Of a stretch of 64,000 bases of DNA, positions 11,813-22,386 are shown piece after piece. The position numbers and the translations under genes were made by a program. Where the stretch lies: the NCBI RefSeq assembly GCF_004011695.2, contig NC_082424.1, forward strand, positions 744,001 through 808,000. The letters are read 5' to 3'. The DNA is from Ascochyta rabiei (Eukaryota; Ascomycota; Dothideomycetes; Pleosporales; Didymellaceae). The notes beneath the pieces are model-generated. The model had not been told where the DNA came from. It searched no databases and saw only the letters and a list, made by a program, of their open reading frames with translations. Position 1 is the stretch's first letter. Every line of letters starts with the position of its first letter.

Positions 11813-13552
11813 TTATGCGGTCTTCTCGAGGGTCTTCATAGCACCCTCGCGCTCAAGGCTGTTGTACGCGTTGGTGAGCTCTTCAACAAAGCGCTTGTCG
11901 TTGCGGAGATCGTCACCAAAGAGGTCGCCGATGCTGAGCAGCTTCATTGGGTTGCCTTCGCCACGGGCAATAGCCTGCAGCTCGTCGTTCCTGGGGTCGA
12001 ACGAGAGGCTGAAATCTTTGCCCTGCTCGTCAACGCCGCGAAGGTAGCGGAACCAGGCGGCAGCGCAGAGTGTAAGGCGGCGAAGGGGCCCTCCAGCAAT
12101 GATCTGCTCGGCAATCGAGGGCATGATGAACTGAGGCAGCTTGCCGGAACCACCCAGGCAAATGCGGGTGATCTCATCCTTGAGAGTGGGGTTGGAGAAG
12201 CGGCCGATCAGGGTCTGGATGTACTGGTCGACGTCGACGCCGGGGATTGTGGGAAGCAGAGGCTTAACCTCCTCGTTCATCATGTTGAAAATGTACTTGC
12301 CGAAGATGGGATGGCCAATCGTCTCGTGGATGTACTGGAATCCGCCGAGGTATCCTGCGTATCCCATAGCGGAGTGAGAGGCGTTGAGCAGGCGGAGCTT
12401 GATAAGTTCGAACTGTTCAACGTCCTTGACATCCTTGACAACCTGGACGCCAACCTTCTCGAAGGCTGGGCGGCCGTCGGCGAACTTGTCCTCAACAACC
12501 CACTGCATGAAAGGCTCAGTGACGACAGGCCACGCGTCCTCCACACCGAACTCGTCGCGGAGGTTGTGGACATCCTCCTCAACAGTCCTAGGGGTGATGC
12601 GGTCGACCATGGAGTTGGGGAAAGCACCGTTCTGAGCAAGCCATGCGGCGACATCGGGATCGCGGTGCTTAGCGAAAGTGAGAAGCATGTCGCGGGTGAT
12701 GTGGCCGTTCTTCTGCATGTTGTCGCAAGACAGGACTGTGAAGGGCTTCAGTCCAGCTTCGTAACGACGCGCCAGCGCAGCGTAAACGAAACCGAAGAAG
12801 GTGCGAGGAGGGGACGCGCCAGCCAGGTCGGCTGCGATGTCGGGGTGCTCAGTTTCCAACTCGTGAGTGTTCTCGTTGTAGAAGTAACCGCTCTCTGTAA
12901 TGGTCATGGAGACAATGTGGGTGTCCTCGTGAGCCATCTTGGCGATGACAGCCTCCGCGTTGTCGGGAGCAAAGAGGTAGTCTGTGATACTGCCGATGAC
13001 GCGAGCCTTGCTGCCGGGTGCGGAGCGCTCAATGACGGTGTAGAGGTTGTCCTGGGGAGCCAGAGCGTTCCTCATCTCGGCATCGAAAGGCTGGAGACCG
13101 ACACCGCAGATTGCCCAGTCCTTGAGACGGAGCTGCTCAAGAAGGCTGTCGACGTAAACTGCCAGATGGGCTCGGTGGAAACCACCGACACCAACGTGGA
13201 CGATTCCGTGCTTGACATTGGTGCGGTCATAGGTGGGCACGGTTGCGTTCTGCAACTCGGACAGGTTGGCGTTGTTCAGCCTGAGCGACTGTGTCTCTGT
13301 GGTGTGAGGCATGGCAGCAGCAGCTTGAGAGTAGTTGCGGGATTGAGAAATTGCTGGTGTGGCAGTGTGCTGCTTTGACTGTGTGTTCTGTGCGGCAGAG
13401 ACTTGGGCTGCGGATGTTGTGTTTGTAGAGTGTGAGCGTGCTGCAATGGATCGGGGAAAAGGTCTGAGGGAGGATCGCAGGCTTGAAGTAGATTGCTTCT
13501 GTGCAAAGGCGACGGCAAATTTTGCCTGCTTTGTGAGATTGAGAGGAGCCAT
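11813..13552 (-). CDS. Mannitol 2-dehydrogenase with N-terminal extension
   Basis: Interconverts D-mannitol and D-fructose with NAD(P), part of fungal mannitol storage and stress metabolism. A single exon gives 579 residues. The polyol-specific long-chain dehydrogenase marks are the dinucleotide-binding HVGVGGFHRAH (residues 119-129) and the catalytic Lys385, Asn390 and His393 in KLRLLNASH (K-x4-N-x2-H). Other fungal enzymes are about 500 residues; here roughly 80 extra residues rich in Ser, Arg, Gln and Ala precede Met81 (MPHTTETQS, codon at 13310-13312), where the usual protein seems to begin. The extension has the look of a mitochondrial presequence. Either start may be used; the longer one is reported because the frame is intact. 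Confidence 0.92.
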   Translation of the reverse strand: MAPLNLTKQAKFAVAFAQKQSTSSLRSSLRPFPRSIAARSHSTNTTSAAQVSAAQNTQSKQHTATPAISQSRNYSQAAAAMPHTTETQSLRLNNANLSELQNATVPTYDRTNVKHGIVHVGVGGFHRAHLAVYVDSLLEQLRLKDWAICGVGLQPFDAEMRNALAPQDNLYTVIERSAPGSKARVIGSITDYLFAPDNAEAVIAKMAHEDTHIVSMTITESGYFYNENTHELETEHPDIAADLAGASPPRTFFGFVYAALARRYEAGLKPFTVLSCDNMQKNGHITRDMLLTFAKHRDPDVAAWLAQNGAFPNSMVDRITPRTVEEDVHNLRDEFGVEDAWPVVTEPFMQWVVEDKFADGRPAFEKVGVQVVKDVKDVEQFELIKLRLLNASHSAMGYAGYLGGFQYIHETIGHPIFGKYIFNMMNEEVKPLLPTIPGVDVDQYIQTLIGRFSNPTLKDEITRICLGGSGKLPQFIMPSIAEQIIAGGPLRRLTLCAAAWFRYLRGVDEQGKDFSLSFDPRNDELQAIARGEGNPMKLLSIGDLFGDDLRNDKRFVEELTNAYNSLEREGAMKTLEKTA

Positions 13553-16500
13553 GGTGAAAAGATTATACGTTGACCGCTCTAAAGTCGACGGGTCTGCTCA
13601 GGTTTTGTCTTTTTCTGAGGGGCCCTAGTGGGTCCGGTGTGCGGTTGTGGATGGTTGACCAAGGTATGATGTATTTTGACGGAACGTGTGGAGAAGACCT
13701 GGAACACGGGTGGCTTTAGTTTCGCATTGACAATTTTCGCCGACACAGAAGGTGCTTGGCAATGGCGACCAGACTGGCGGTCAACAAATTCGGAAGTTTG
13801 GATATAGGGGCAGGCCCAGGTGACCTGTTTCCATGGTTCAGATCAGCTAAATTTGGACCAGAAGCCAGTTGTGAACGCACAACGGTGGTACTCCGACCCA
13901 ATTTCACCCACGTGGAGGACAAATTCATTACCAATCTCTCATTTCAGCTGGTGCTTTTTCCAGAGATGACGACTCCTCCCTCCGAGCTCTGTCCGTTCAA
14001 GAAAGGGGCCGAAGGCCTCTGCGGGTCTGGAGTCGTAGAACGTCCATAGCGCAAGCATCACAGCGCCGCCACACTGAGCAGGCCGGTACCCCGGTGCATA
14101 CAGTTTGGGTGGGGAACTGGGAGGCGTATCCGTCGCGCAAATCTAACCCCATGCAAGGGAAGGTTCAAAAAATTTCAGCCTCGAAAGGAATCCGTCGATA
14201 GTATGTTATCGTGGGAATTTCATTGGGCGACGAGGCATTTGACAGCAATCGGACAGTCTCGCCGAGCAAGGTAGAGGCTCCTGGCGCGTGGCGGTTAGCT
14301 CCACTCAGGAACATCGCTACCATGCATGGTTAATCTTGCCCGCAGCCGGCAGCGGAGCCGTGGGGGCTGGATCCATGATAAGAATTTTCGAGAAAAGGCT
14401 AAAACGCACGGATGTATGTGTGTTGCAGCGCAGAGCACATCACAGTTCGATTCGAGCGGTGTCCGTAGGTTTGTTGGAAGGTTCCCGGAGAGGGATTGTC
14501 GAACATCAGGTCACTTATGGCGCCATTCTGTTGGCACAGTATTCAGATGCCCTTGCTGTTGAAAGTTGCCGAAGGGAGTACATCGATGCCAAGCAGGTGA
14601 TACAAGCAGGAACACGTCTCAACGCACGCCTCAGAATCTGCGTTAGATCAAAGTCGTATCTACCGATTGCGGAATGTCCTTGTCGCTATGGAATGCCTTA
14701 AATCGTACCCCACGCGGCTGGAGTAGCTGATGCGTCTGGATCCTTTCAACGTCTCACCTAAGCAACTGAAGTCGTGGTGTTGAATAATCTGGAACGCACT
14801 GATCGATCAAGGTACCCTGGACATCATACCTAGCGGCGAACGTTGCGCCCGCACTGCACCATGTCGGAACGAGGTTGCCAAATGTGGGGCTCATCGTCGC
14901 TTGAAGACCAGCTTCTCCGCTGGCGCAGATTTTGCCACAGGTCAAGTCCCACTTTCCGCAGACCCAAGTAACTGGGATCGTCGCGTTGCCGGCTCCAGGC
15001 TGTGATCGTGAGTGTGTCGTCCCTCGCGGGGTAACCTAAATACGAGCCGTGCCGAAAATCTGACACTGGGTTGCAAAGCGAGTACAGTTTCTCGGCCTTC
15101 CTTCATACGTGCCTGACTATTGGCCTGGCGTCTGGGTTACTCTTGCTGAATCTGGCATAACAGAACTCGATAGCAAGGTCTTCAAACATAGCAATTACGT
15201 ACTCGCGCCTTGCGTAAATCCTCCATCGTTGGCTCTGTGGTAGGAAATATCCGATGTGCCCTTATCTGCTTGTATCGGGGGTACGTCTTCTTGCCAGGCA
15301 TGACTCGGTAAATTTGCTCTTGACAAGAACATCTGTCTCCGCATTTCGTTGGCGGCGGAGAAGGTAGTCGAAACAACATACCGTCGAATGAGGCAAGCCG
15401 CCACAAGTAGGGCCTAGAACAGTACACGGACAGTGGGGGAAGGAATGCCAACCCTTGCAGAGCCTCGAGAGCCTTGCCCCAGACCGTAGCCGCTCGGGCA
15501 CTTGCATGGTGCAGGAAGAAGTGGAGCAGCTGTAGTGGCGATTTTGCGTATTTCATGTATCGCGTGCATCTGTCCGACAGTACAACCGTTGTGCTCCTGT
15601 GCTCTTGTGATAGCTTGTTACACAACAAAGTTTGTACCCTGTGAATCGACTTGATACTCGTGCAGCCGTCGGATAGTCAAGGTGTCGTGGAGCTCTGGTT
15701 AAGTCGTGGAGCAGTGGCCCATAGCTTCGAAATGTTGCAACCGACCGAAGATTGCATGCTGCGACATGGTTGCGGGAAGTGAGCGATTGCCAAACGCATG
15801 GCATGCACAGCTGTGGCCCACGTCTTGACCGCCACGATATGTTGTTTTTCTGCAATGTTATCAGCGCTGCGTGCTTCATTGTTGTCATGGGAATTGAGGG
15901 TGGGGTGTAGATCCAGGCAGAATGCGCTCGCCAGGCCACAATGGACTGGTTCTGCTTGTGCAGACATAACGATCTGCTGTAAGATTAGTGAGAAGGGACA
16001 GATCCAAACAGCACATGAATGTTTATGTGTGCGTGGGCGAGACGCGTTGCGGTTTTCGTCCAACAACCTGATTGATCGACGTGTCAGTGGTCCAAGCGTC
16101 AGCGCTAGCTACCATGTACGTCGGCAGGAGCTGCCCAACCTGACCACGTTCACTTCACAGAGGGTTAATATCTTTTTACTTCTGCATCTTTTGAGCCTTT
16201 TGAAATTCCCCTTTTTTTCTGTGAGTATCTTCGAGCTCGCTGCACTAGTCCCTCTGGCATCTTTTTGCAACAAACTCGAACACTATGGTTGCTACGACGG
16301 CTCTTGATTTTTGTGTTATTAGCCTCAGGGTAGCATGAAATCCCGTGATTGTTATCACTATGTGCAGGTTCTGCTGTTTGGGACAGGCGAAGGCACCTTC
16401 CATCATCATGCCCGCATTTCTACGCTCCACATCTCCAATACATTCATAGTAACAAGGCCATAGAGATGACGCCCGGCCCTTATGCAGCCTTTAAGTCTTA

Positions 16501-16612
16501 CAGGTGAGGGCTATTAGTATGTCTTGCGCATGATACTTCAATCACTCTCCGTTTGCTCACTTTCCTGTGCACAGTCAATTTTATCCTCGCACAAGCAAGC
16601 AAGGTTCTGTGA
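13553..16612. other. Intergenic, nothing recognised
   Basis: Holds the promoter of mannitol dehydrogenase at its left end. No gene, RNA or transposon was recognised in the remaining 3 kb; base composition is ordinary and not AT-skewed. Confidence 0.5.
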
Positions 16613-16648
16613 CTCCTCCTCCTCCTCCTCCTCCTCCTCCTCCTCCTC
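16613..16648. repeat. (TCC)n microsatellite
   Basis: Twelve perfect TCC/CTC trinucleotides. Confidence 0.95.
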
Positions 16649-17289
16649 AGCACTTCATGTCCAGTTTCGCCTTATGTCAAGTCAAAGAATTACTAGACCC
16701 AATACATATCTCACTTTTGGAGATACCGGTAGGGCTGAGAATCGTGTTATACAAGTCGCTGATCTACTGTTAGGCATGGTAACGATATTCGCACTTTCAG
16801 TTGACTACGTCCACGACATCAGCTCAGAGACAGATAAGGATACCACAGGCTTTGTTCTGTTCGTGATCGGGCATTATTGCATGGACTGGCAAAGACATTC
16901 GGCCTTCAGATCCCTAATCACTCTCAGAGCAGTTTCCGCAGCGTGTACATGCAGGATTCCAATGATACAACGCACTGATTATTTCAGTCTCTGGAAGTGC
17001 TCAAAGCGCTCCAGAAGTGTAGTTTATGCTTACGTTCACCGCTGACGTACTAACCATGCTCCAACCTCCAACGCTTGCTTTGACTATGTGCATTGTCCGA
17101 ATGTTGTTGCATGTGCTAACCATGTTCATGTTTGGTGGAAGCGGTCTTGTATCTTCTTCTTGCGAGAAAGTTTTTGAGTGCTCTGCTCGTCAGGCTGATA
17201 CTGTAGATGGTGATTCATCTCCAACTGCTACTACTATAAACACACCCTTGTCTAAAGTCTTTCACTCACATAATCAAACATCATCAGTA

Positions 17290-18300
17290 AAGGTCCCAAC
17301 GGGTATTCACCATCGACAAAGCCGACATCAAGATCCTACTTAATCAAATCTCAACGGTAAAGAACCCAATACAGCAGCAAGTGCAGCTCAAGACGCGCGC
17401 GCAGCGCTAAAAGGAGGCAGAAACTGCTGGCAAGGCCGAAGACAACCGTCAGGAAAAGCATGCGACGCGGAACTGGAATCGCTCGCAGAAGGAGCTCACG
17501 AAACGCTCGATTGGGCGGCAGCGCACTTTGCTATGCCCTCTGGCGTTAAGGCTCTGGCCAAGTTGTTATCGGCCCACCTAAGACTCTACCGGCTGGATAC
17601 TTCTCTCCGTTCACTCGTCCCCTTAGCTCTCTCGACCCGTCGGACCTCGTCTGATACAGATACCAGCTGTCAGTATGTCCCCTCCAAGTCCAAATCAAGG
17701 CATTGGCTGTGTTGAGTTCGACCTCAGGAACATCAGCGGAGCCTTGGTGGTTTTCAAGCTCCAGCCCGCAACGTCATTAGTGAGAAAGCGTGGTACGGCG
17801 GCCTCCAGGCGTATCAACACCTCAGGAACCAGAATGAACAGACATCACCGCTCACCATCCAGCGCGGCTCAACCGAGAATGTTGACGTTGCGATGATCTC
17901 GAATGATGTGGAGGGCAGTCACCAAGGCTGCGCGGCGTTTGGTGTTGGATGACCAGAGCCGTCGTTATTGTTTCTTTGTTCTGTATCGAGCTCACAACGA
18001 CGTTTGAGAACTTTCCTCTGTGGTTTATCAACGATTCTGGAACAGTCCTGTCACGCCTGTGAGGATTGCGTTTCTCTGATTTTGAACACGTCAGTCCTAT
18101 CGAGGTCACTTCCTGGAACGATAGCATTTCATTCTCAACCTAGGAGTGAGTAGCTGATTGCAGGTCCAAAAGTTCATCCGCAATCCTCCGATACTGATGT
18201 TTGAGCTGCAGTTACAGCGAAACCATGATAAAGAAGACAGCTTCATGAAAGCAGCATTTGATCAGGCCAGCTTCAAGGGAGACTCACTCTAGCGAATTAC
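17290..18300 (+). pseudogene. Decayed protein-coding gene, family unknown
   Basis: Several adjoining plus-strand stretches read like real protein but are broken by stops and frame changes: near 17305-17395 (FTIDKADIKILLNQIST, then a stop), 17575-17650 (VVIGPPKTLPAGYFSPFTRPL), 17749-17951 (GFQAPARNVISEKAWYGGLQ onward to a stop) and 18163-18291 (QVQKFIRNPPILMFELQLQ). They follow one another in order on the same strand, which suggests one gene decaying by indels and point changes rather than by AT-biased mutation. No family could be named. It lies in an otherwise empty 6.4-kb gap. Confidence 0.4.
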
Positions 18301-19972
18301 AACGCAAGCTTGGGTAATGTTAAAGCATACATTGTGAGCCGCTTGATCACCATCAAGATCATGCACTAATCACTGCAAAGGTGTCGTCACCTCTTCGTTA
18401 GAACACTTTGTAGACATAATAGATCCCTGAGACTGCCTCCCATTCCTCTCACTGTCCGATCTACACTTTGATAACTTGCTCATGGTGCTGAACCCCAGGG
18501 TCGATGTGCTGCTCTTTCACGACGCCCGTCTTGATGAGACCCATGTATAGAAGTTGAAACGCCGACAAGAGGTCATCAAGTACATCGGTAGTGTTTTAGT
18601 CCGTCGTTTATTCACTGATCGAAATCCACGACGAACCTGAAGCCGTCTTGGATCGTAGAGTGAGCAGATGACGGAAAATGTCTACCGAAGCCCTTCCAGC
18701 ACGTACCGAATCGCAACAGACATCACTGCGATAAACCCTTTTCTTGCTCAAGAAGGTATTTCTCTACATCACAAGAGTCCCTTTCTCGCCTGTCCCAGCT
18801 ACTCTCTCCGCCAAGCCCACGTGCCCCCTCTCACTCGCTCACCCTGATCCTGCGGGAAACCGGCACCATGCCACGCCACGCCTCACCAATTACACACTCT
18901 TTTTCTTGTTTTCGCTCCACAATGGTACGGTCACCGCGACGTCAAGCTCTCGCCCAAGATCTTCGCAACGCTTCATACGCCCAGCAATGCCGATGTCTTG
19001 CGTTTTGCTTGACGCTGGTGGGGCCAAGTGATGGTGTGTTGCAGTAGTGGCCGTGGAGCGCATGAGGCTTGAAGGATCTATAGCGGATCGATGCGTGTGG
19101 AGTGATCTGCGATGGATGAAGTGCGCCAAGACAGAGTGACGGTGGTGGAGCGGAGGTCTCAGTGGCCGAGCGCAGCTGAATAGCTGGGTTTAGAGAAAGG
19201 CATGATAGCGTTTAAAGTTTGACTGAATCTGTTCGCTCTTGCGAACTGCGTTGCAAGCTTCGTCGCAGCTAGGCGGGTGCAGCAGGTGTAGTCCTCTCAA
19301 GCCGATTCTACGATCGGGCATATCGGTCTTCGCAGTTCAACGATCATCGCTTCATCTTGCGCCTCCACAGATGCGATGACCCGCGTTCAAAGAGGCTCAC
19401 TTCAGCGTCAGCCAAGTCTGATCGACTCGTTCTGTGGGTAGTGTGGATACAACCCATATCACCTCAAGCCACCCAATCACTGTACACGTTCTGATGTCAG
19501 GAAAGAAGATATGCGAGTTGACAGGTAGAAATCCAACCACATGGGAAGGAGATCTGAGGTTGCATCACTGTACAGGGTGTAGCAGTTTCCAGTACACACG
19601 AAGTGACTCGTTTGTTGCAACGGTTCGGACAAAACTGTAGCAAACCTGATATTGTGATGACGGGTTGAAAGTGTACAGGAAATTTCCACGTGAACTTCTG
19701 CAATCGGACTTTCAGTCAATGTAAGAGTAGTGTTTATCGTAATGTGACTGGAGGTTGAAGAGGGCATCAATCACATAAAAATCCATGAGGATGGAGAAAG
19801 GTGTAGAGAACATCATGTATTTAGCACATCAGACCGCTAATTGCTACTCGCCACGCTTGTATCACTACAGGGAAGAAATCTATATCATGCCGCAAAACGA
19901 GCGAGTATCGCTGAAAGAAAGAGGGTATTCGTAAACCAGTAGACAATTTTGGAACTGCAGAAGACCAAACGC
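18301..19972. other. Intergenic, nothing recognised
   Basis: Between the decayed gene and the 3' end of the phosphate transporter. The few short open frames show no motif. Confidence 0.45.
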
Positions 19973-21814
19973 TTACTTGAAGTGAGGGGCGTTGAGGACA
20001 ATACCCATGGCCAGGCCACCGATGGTGCCAGCAATAGGGATAGTCATGATCCACGAGAAAACAAGGAGACCAACTCGCTGCCAGTTGACAGCCTTGATGG
20101 TACCGTTGCAGAGACCGACACCGACAGTAGCACCGGTGATGCACATGGATGTCGAGACGGGGAGGGAGTATTGCGAGAAGATGAGGACGGTAAGCGCGGC
20201 GCCCATCTCCATGGAGCAACCTCTGCTAGGCGAGTGGTAGGTGATCTTGTTACCCATGACCTTCATGATGTTGTATCCGTAAGTGACGAGACCCAGAGAC
20301 AAAGTGGCGGAGAGAACAGCAAGCTGCCAGATAGGGACAGGGGCCTTGGACTTGGAGGCGCTACCAGTGTTCCAGGCAGAGTAGATGACAGCCCACGGAC
20401 CGACAGCGTTACCGATATCGTTGGCGCCGTGAGCGAAGGAAGCAGTGCAAGCAGTAAGAACTTGGACGAACGAGTATGTGTGCTCGACCTCGTTGGCGTA
20501 CTTGGGGGCGTGGGAGTAGACACGCTCCATGCGCCTGCCCTCAGGAGTACCGTGGATACCAGTCTGGGCTGCGTGGATGTCGTAGTTGGCACCGTAGAGA
20601 GCACCAACAACGATCATGGCAGGAATGCGCTTGAGAGTGATGATCATGTTCTTCTTCTCGTAGATCTCACCAGTCTCGATCTGGTTCTGGTGGAGGTAGC
20701 GCATAGCCCAGCCGAGAAGGCCGCTCTTGGTCCTGAGCCTGGCGTGGAAGCGGTCCTGACCCTGCTGCATAAGCTCCTTGTAACTGAGCTGACGGTCCTC
20801 GGTGACAACAAGACCCTTCTCATGGTCGGCAGGAGTGATTTCGTCGGAGGAGCTGTCGGACTTCTTGAGCTCAGGCTTGACCTCTTCGTCGTGGTGCTGG
20901 ACAACAGCGTAGTCGGGGACGCGAGCAGCCTCGGCACCCTCAGGGGAGGGGCGGCGGAAAAGGAGAGGGCCCATGAACATGTGGTACCAGCGGACGGTGT
21001 GATCCCTCTTGACGACGCGGGCGTGGAGGTAGGGGACGAAGATGAGGAAGGAAAGAAGGGCGAGGCCAACACCGCAGCTGACAGTGACGGTAGCGACATA
21101 CCACGCAGGCTTCTTGTTAAGACCGAGGTTGGGAGATCCCTTGTAGACGATCGAGAGGGTGCAGACGGTACCGGCGATGAGGAAGAAGAAGGGCGCGGTC
21201 CAGATAGCCCAGGGCACGGGGTTCTTGCGGAGGTGAACAGTCGTCTTGATGAGCATGAAGATGATGGCACCAAAGCAGGCGGAGGCAGCAGGAGCCATTC
21301 CAAGACCAGCGAAGATAGCACCAAGACCCTTGCCCTTGTTCCATCCCCACTGGACCTTACTAGCACCAGCGACGGCAACACCGACACCAGCAACGGATGA
21401 GATGAGCGAGTACGAGGACGAGACGTGAGCGGAGTGCCTTGTGCACCACATGACCCAGATAGAGGCACCGGCCAGAGCGCAAGTAAAGGCAAGCATCTGA
21501 ACACCGGCGTCACCCTTGAAGGCATCGGGAGGGATGATTCCGTTCTTGATGGTCTCAGCAGTACGGGCACCAACCGTGATGGCGCCAACCATCTCGAAGA
21601 TGGTACCCAGGATCATGGCCTGGCGGTAGGTGACGGAGCGGGACGAGACCGAAGTAGCCCAAGCGTTGGCAACATCGTCTGGAGTGGGAGTCAGTCACTG
21701 CTGGCGTGGTAGGCGTTGGCGAGACTACTTACTAGCACCGTTGTTGTAGGCATCGAGCAGGGCAAAGAAGGTGCCGATGGCGAAGACATAGTTGTACTGT
21801 GTGAGGCGCGGCAT
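19973..21814 (-). CDS. pho-4: PiT-family phosphate transporter (Na+/H+:phosphate symporter)
   Basis: High-affinity phosphate uptake at the plasma membrane, as in Neurospora PHO-4 and yeast Pho89. Exon 1 (21814-21733) and exon 2 (21678-19973) give 595 residues; the 54-bp intron has donor GTAAGT and acceptor CCAG, and its split codon rebuilds the first family signature GANDVANAWATSV. The second copy of the signature, FAHGANDIGNAVGPWA, lies in the C-terminal half, as expected of the inverted-repeat fold. There are about ten to twelve hydrophobic spans, with a large charged cytoplasmic loop in the middle (about residues 260-370, rich in E, K and S). The promoter carries CACGTG and CACGTT boxes that match phosphate-starvation control. 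Confidence 0.95.
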
Positions 21815-21916
21815 GGTGACGGTGAGTGTCTGCAGGCACGCAGGTGTGTGCTGTAGTACTGAGCTGGAGTGAAGACTGCTGGCTGGAGAAGTGAACCAGG
21901 GGAGTCTGTGAGACTC

Positions 21917-21922
21917 TATATA
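21917..21922 (-). promoter_or_regulatory. TATA box of the phosphate transporter gene
   Basis: TATATA about 100 bp upstream of the minus-strand start codon (21814). Confidence 0.5.
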
Positions 21923-22129
21923 TGCAGGCAATGTCTCTGCTGCGGCTTAGGCTGCTCGTGTAGGCGCTGCTCGTGGTACCGCCTGCTGCAATACCCTAGT
22001 GATCCAGCCCTGGTCGGAACACGGGCTAGAGACGCATTTTGGAGCAGCCATCAGCAGTCAATCCGCCGTGTCTGCTGTTTGCACACGCTCGGCCAGTCAC
22101 AGTGCGAGCCTGGAGAGTGAAAGAGCGCA

Positions 22130-22135
22130 CACGTT
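22130..22135. promoter_or_regulatory. CACGTT box, candidate Pho4/NUC-1 site
   Basis: CACGTT lies 316 bp upstream of the transporter start. In yeast this is the weaker class of Pho4 target. Occupancy here is inferred from position and gene function only. Confidence 0.4.
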
Positions 22136-22376
22136 CTTACGCAGTATGTTCTCATTGGCGGGGGCTGTCCGCTCGGGATCGCTGCGCCTTGGCACAGAGA
22201 CAGCCTACTCCACAGGCACTAGCGTCGAGGTGTCAAGCTTCGGAGTGGAATCTTGAGCATCTCGAGCTCGAAATCAGGCACTTGGACCGAAGCTGAGGCT
22301 CGGCGCCCAGCGAAGAGGCGTTGGAGAAGGAATTAGCAGACTTGGCGATGCCCGATGTCGACGACCAATCAGCTCA

Positions 22377-22386
22377 CCCACGTGGG
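22377..22386. promoter_or_regulatory. CCCACGTGGG E-box, candidate Pho4/NUC-1 site
   Basis: A 10-bp palindrome around CACGTG with GG flanks, the strong class of Pho4 target, about 565 bp upstream of the phosphate transporter start codon. Confidence 0.5.

Noticed and set aside
12311..13378. 355-codon plus-strand open frame
   Set aside because: Antisense of mannitol 2-dehydrogenase; no motif.
19967..19972. Possible extra intron overlapping the PiT stop codon (AAGTAAGC)
   Set aside because: The nearest acceptor is only about 22 bp away, too short for a fungal intron, and the protein is full length without it.
19949..21400. 483-codon plus-strand open frame
   Set aside because: Antisense of the PiT transporter, whose signatures and membrane spans are clear on the minus strand.
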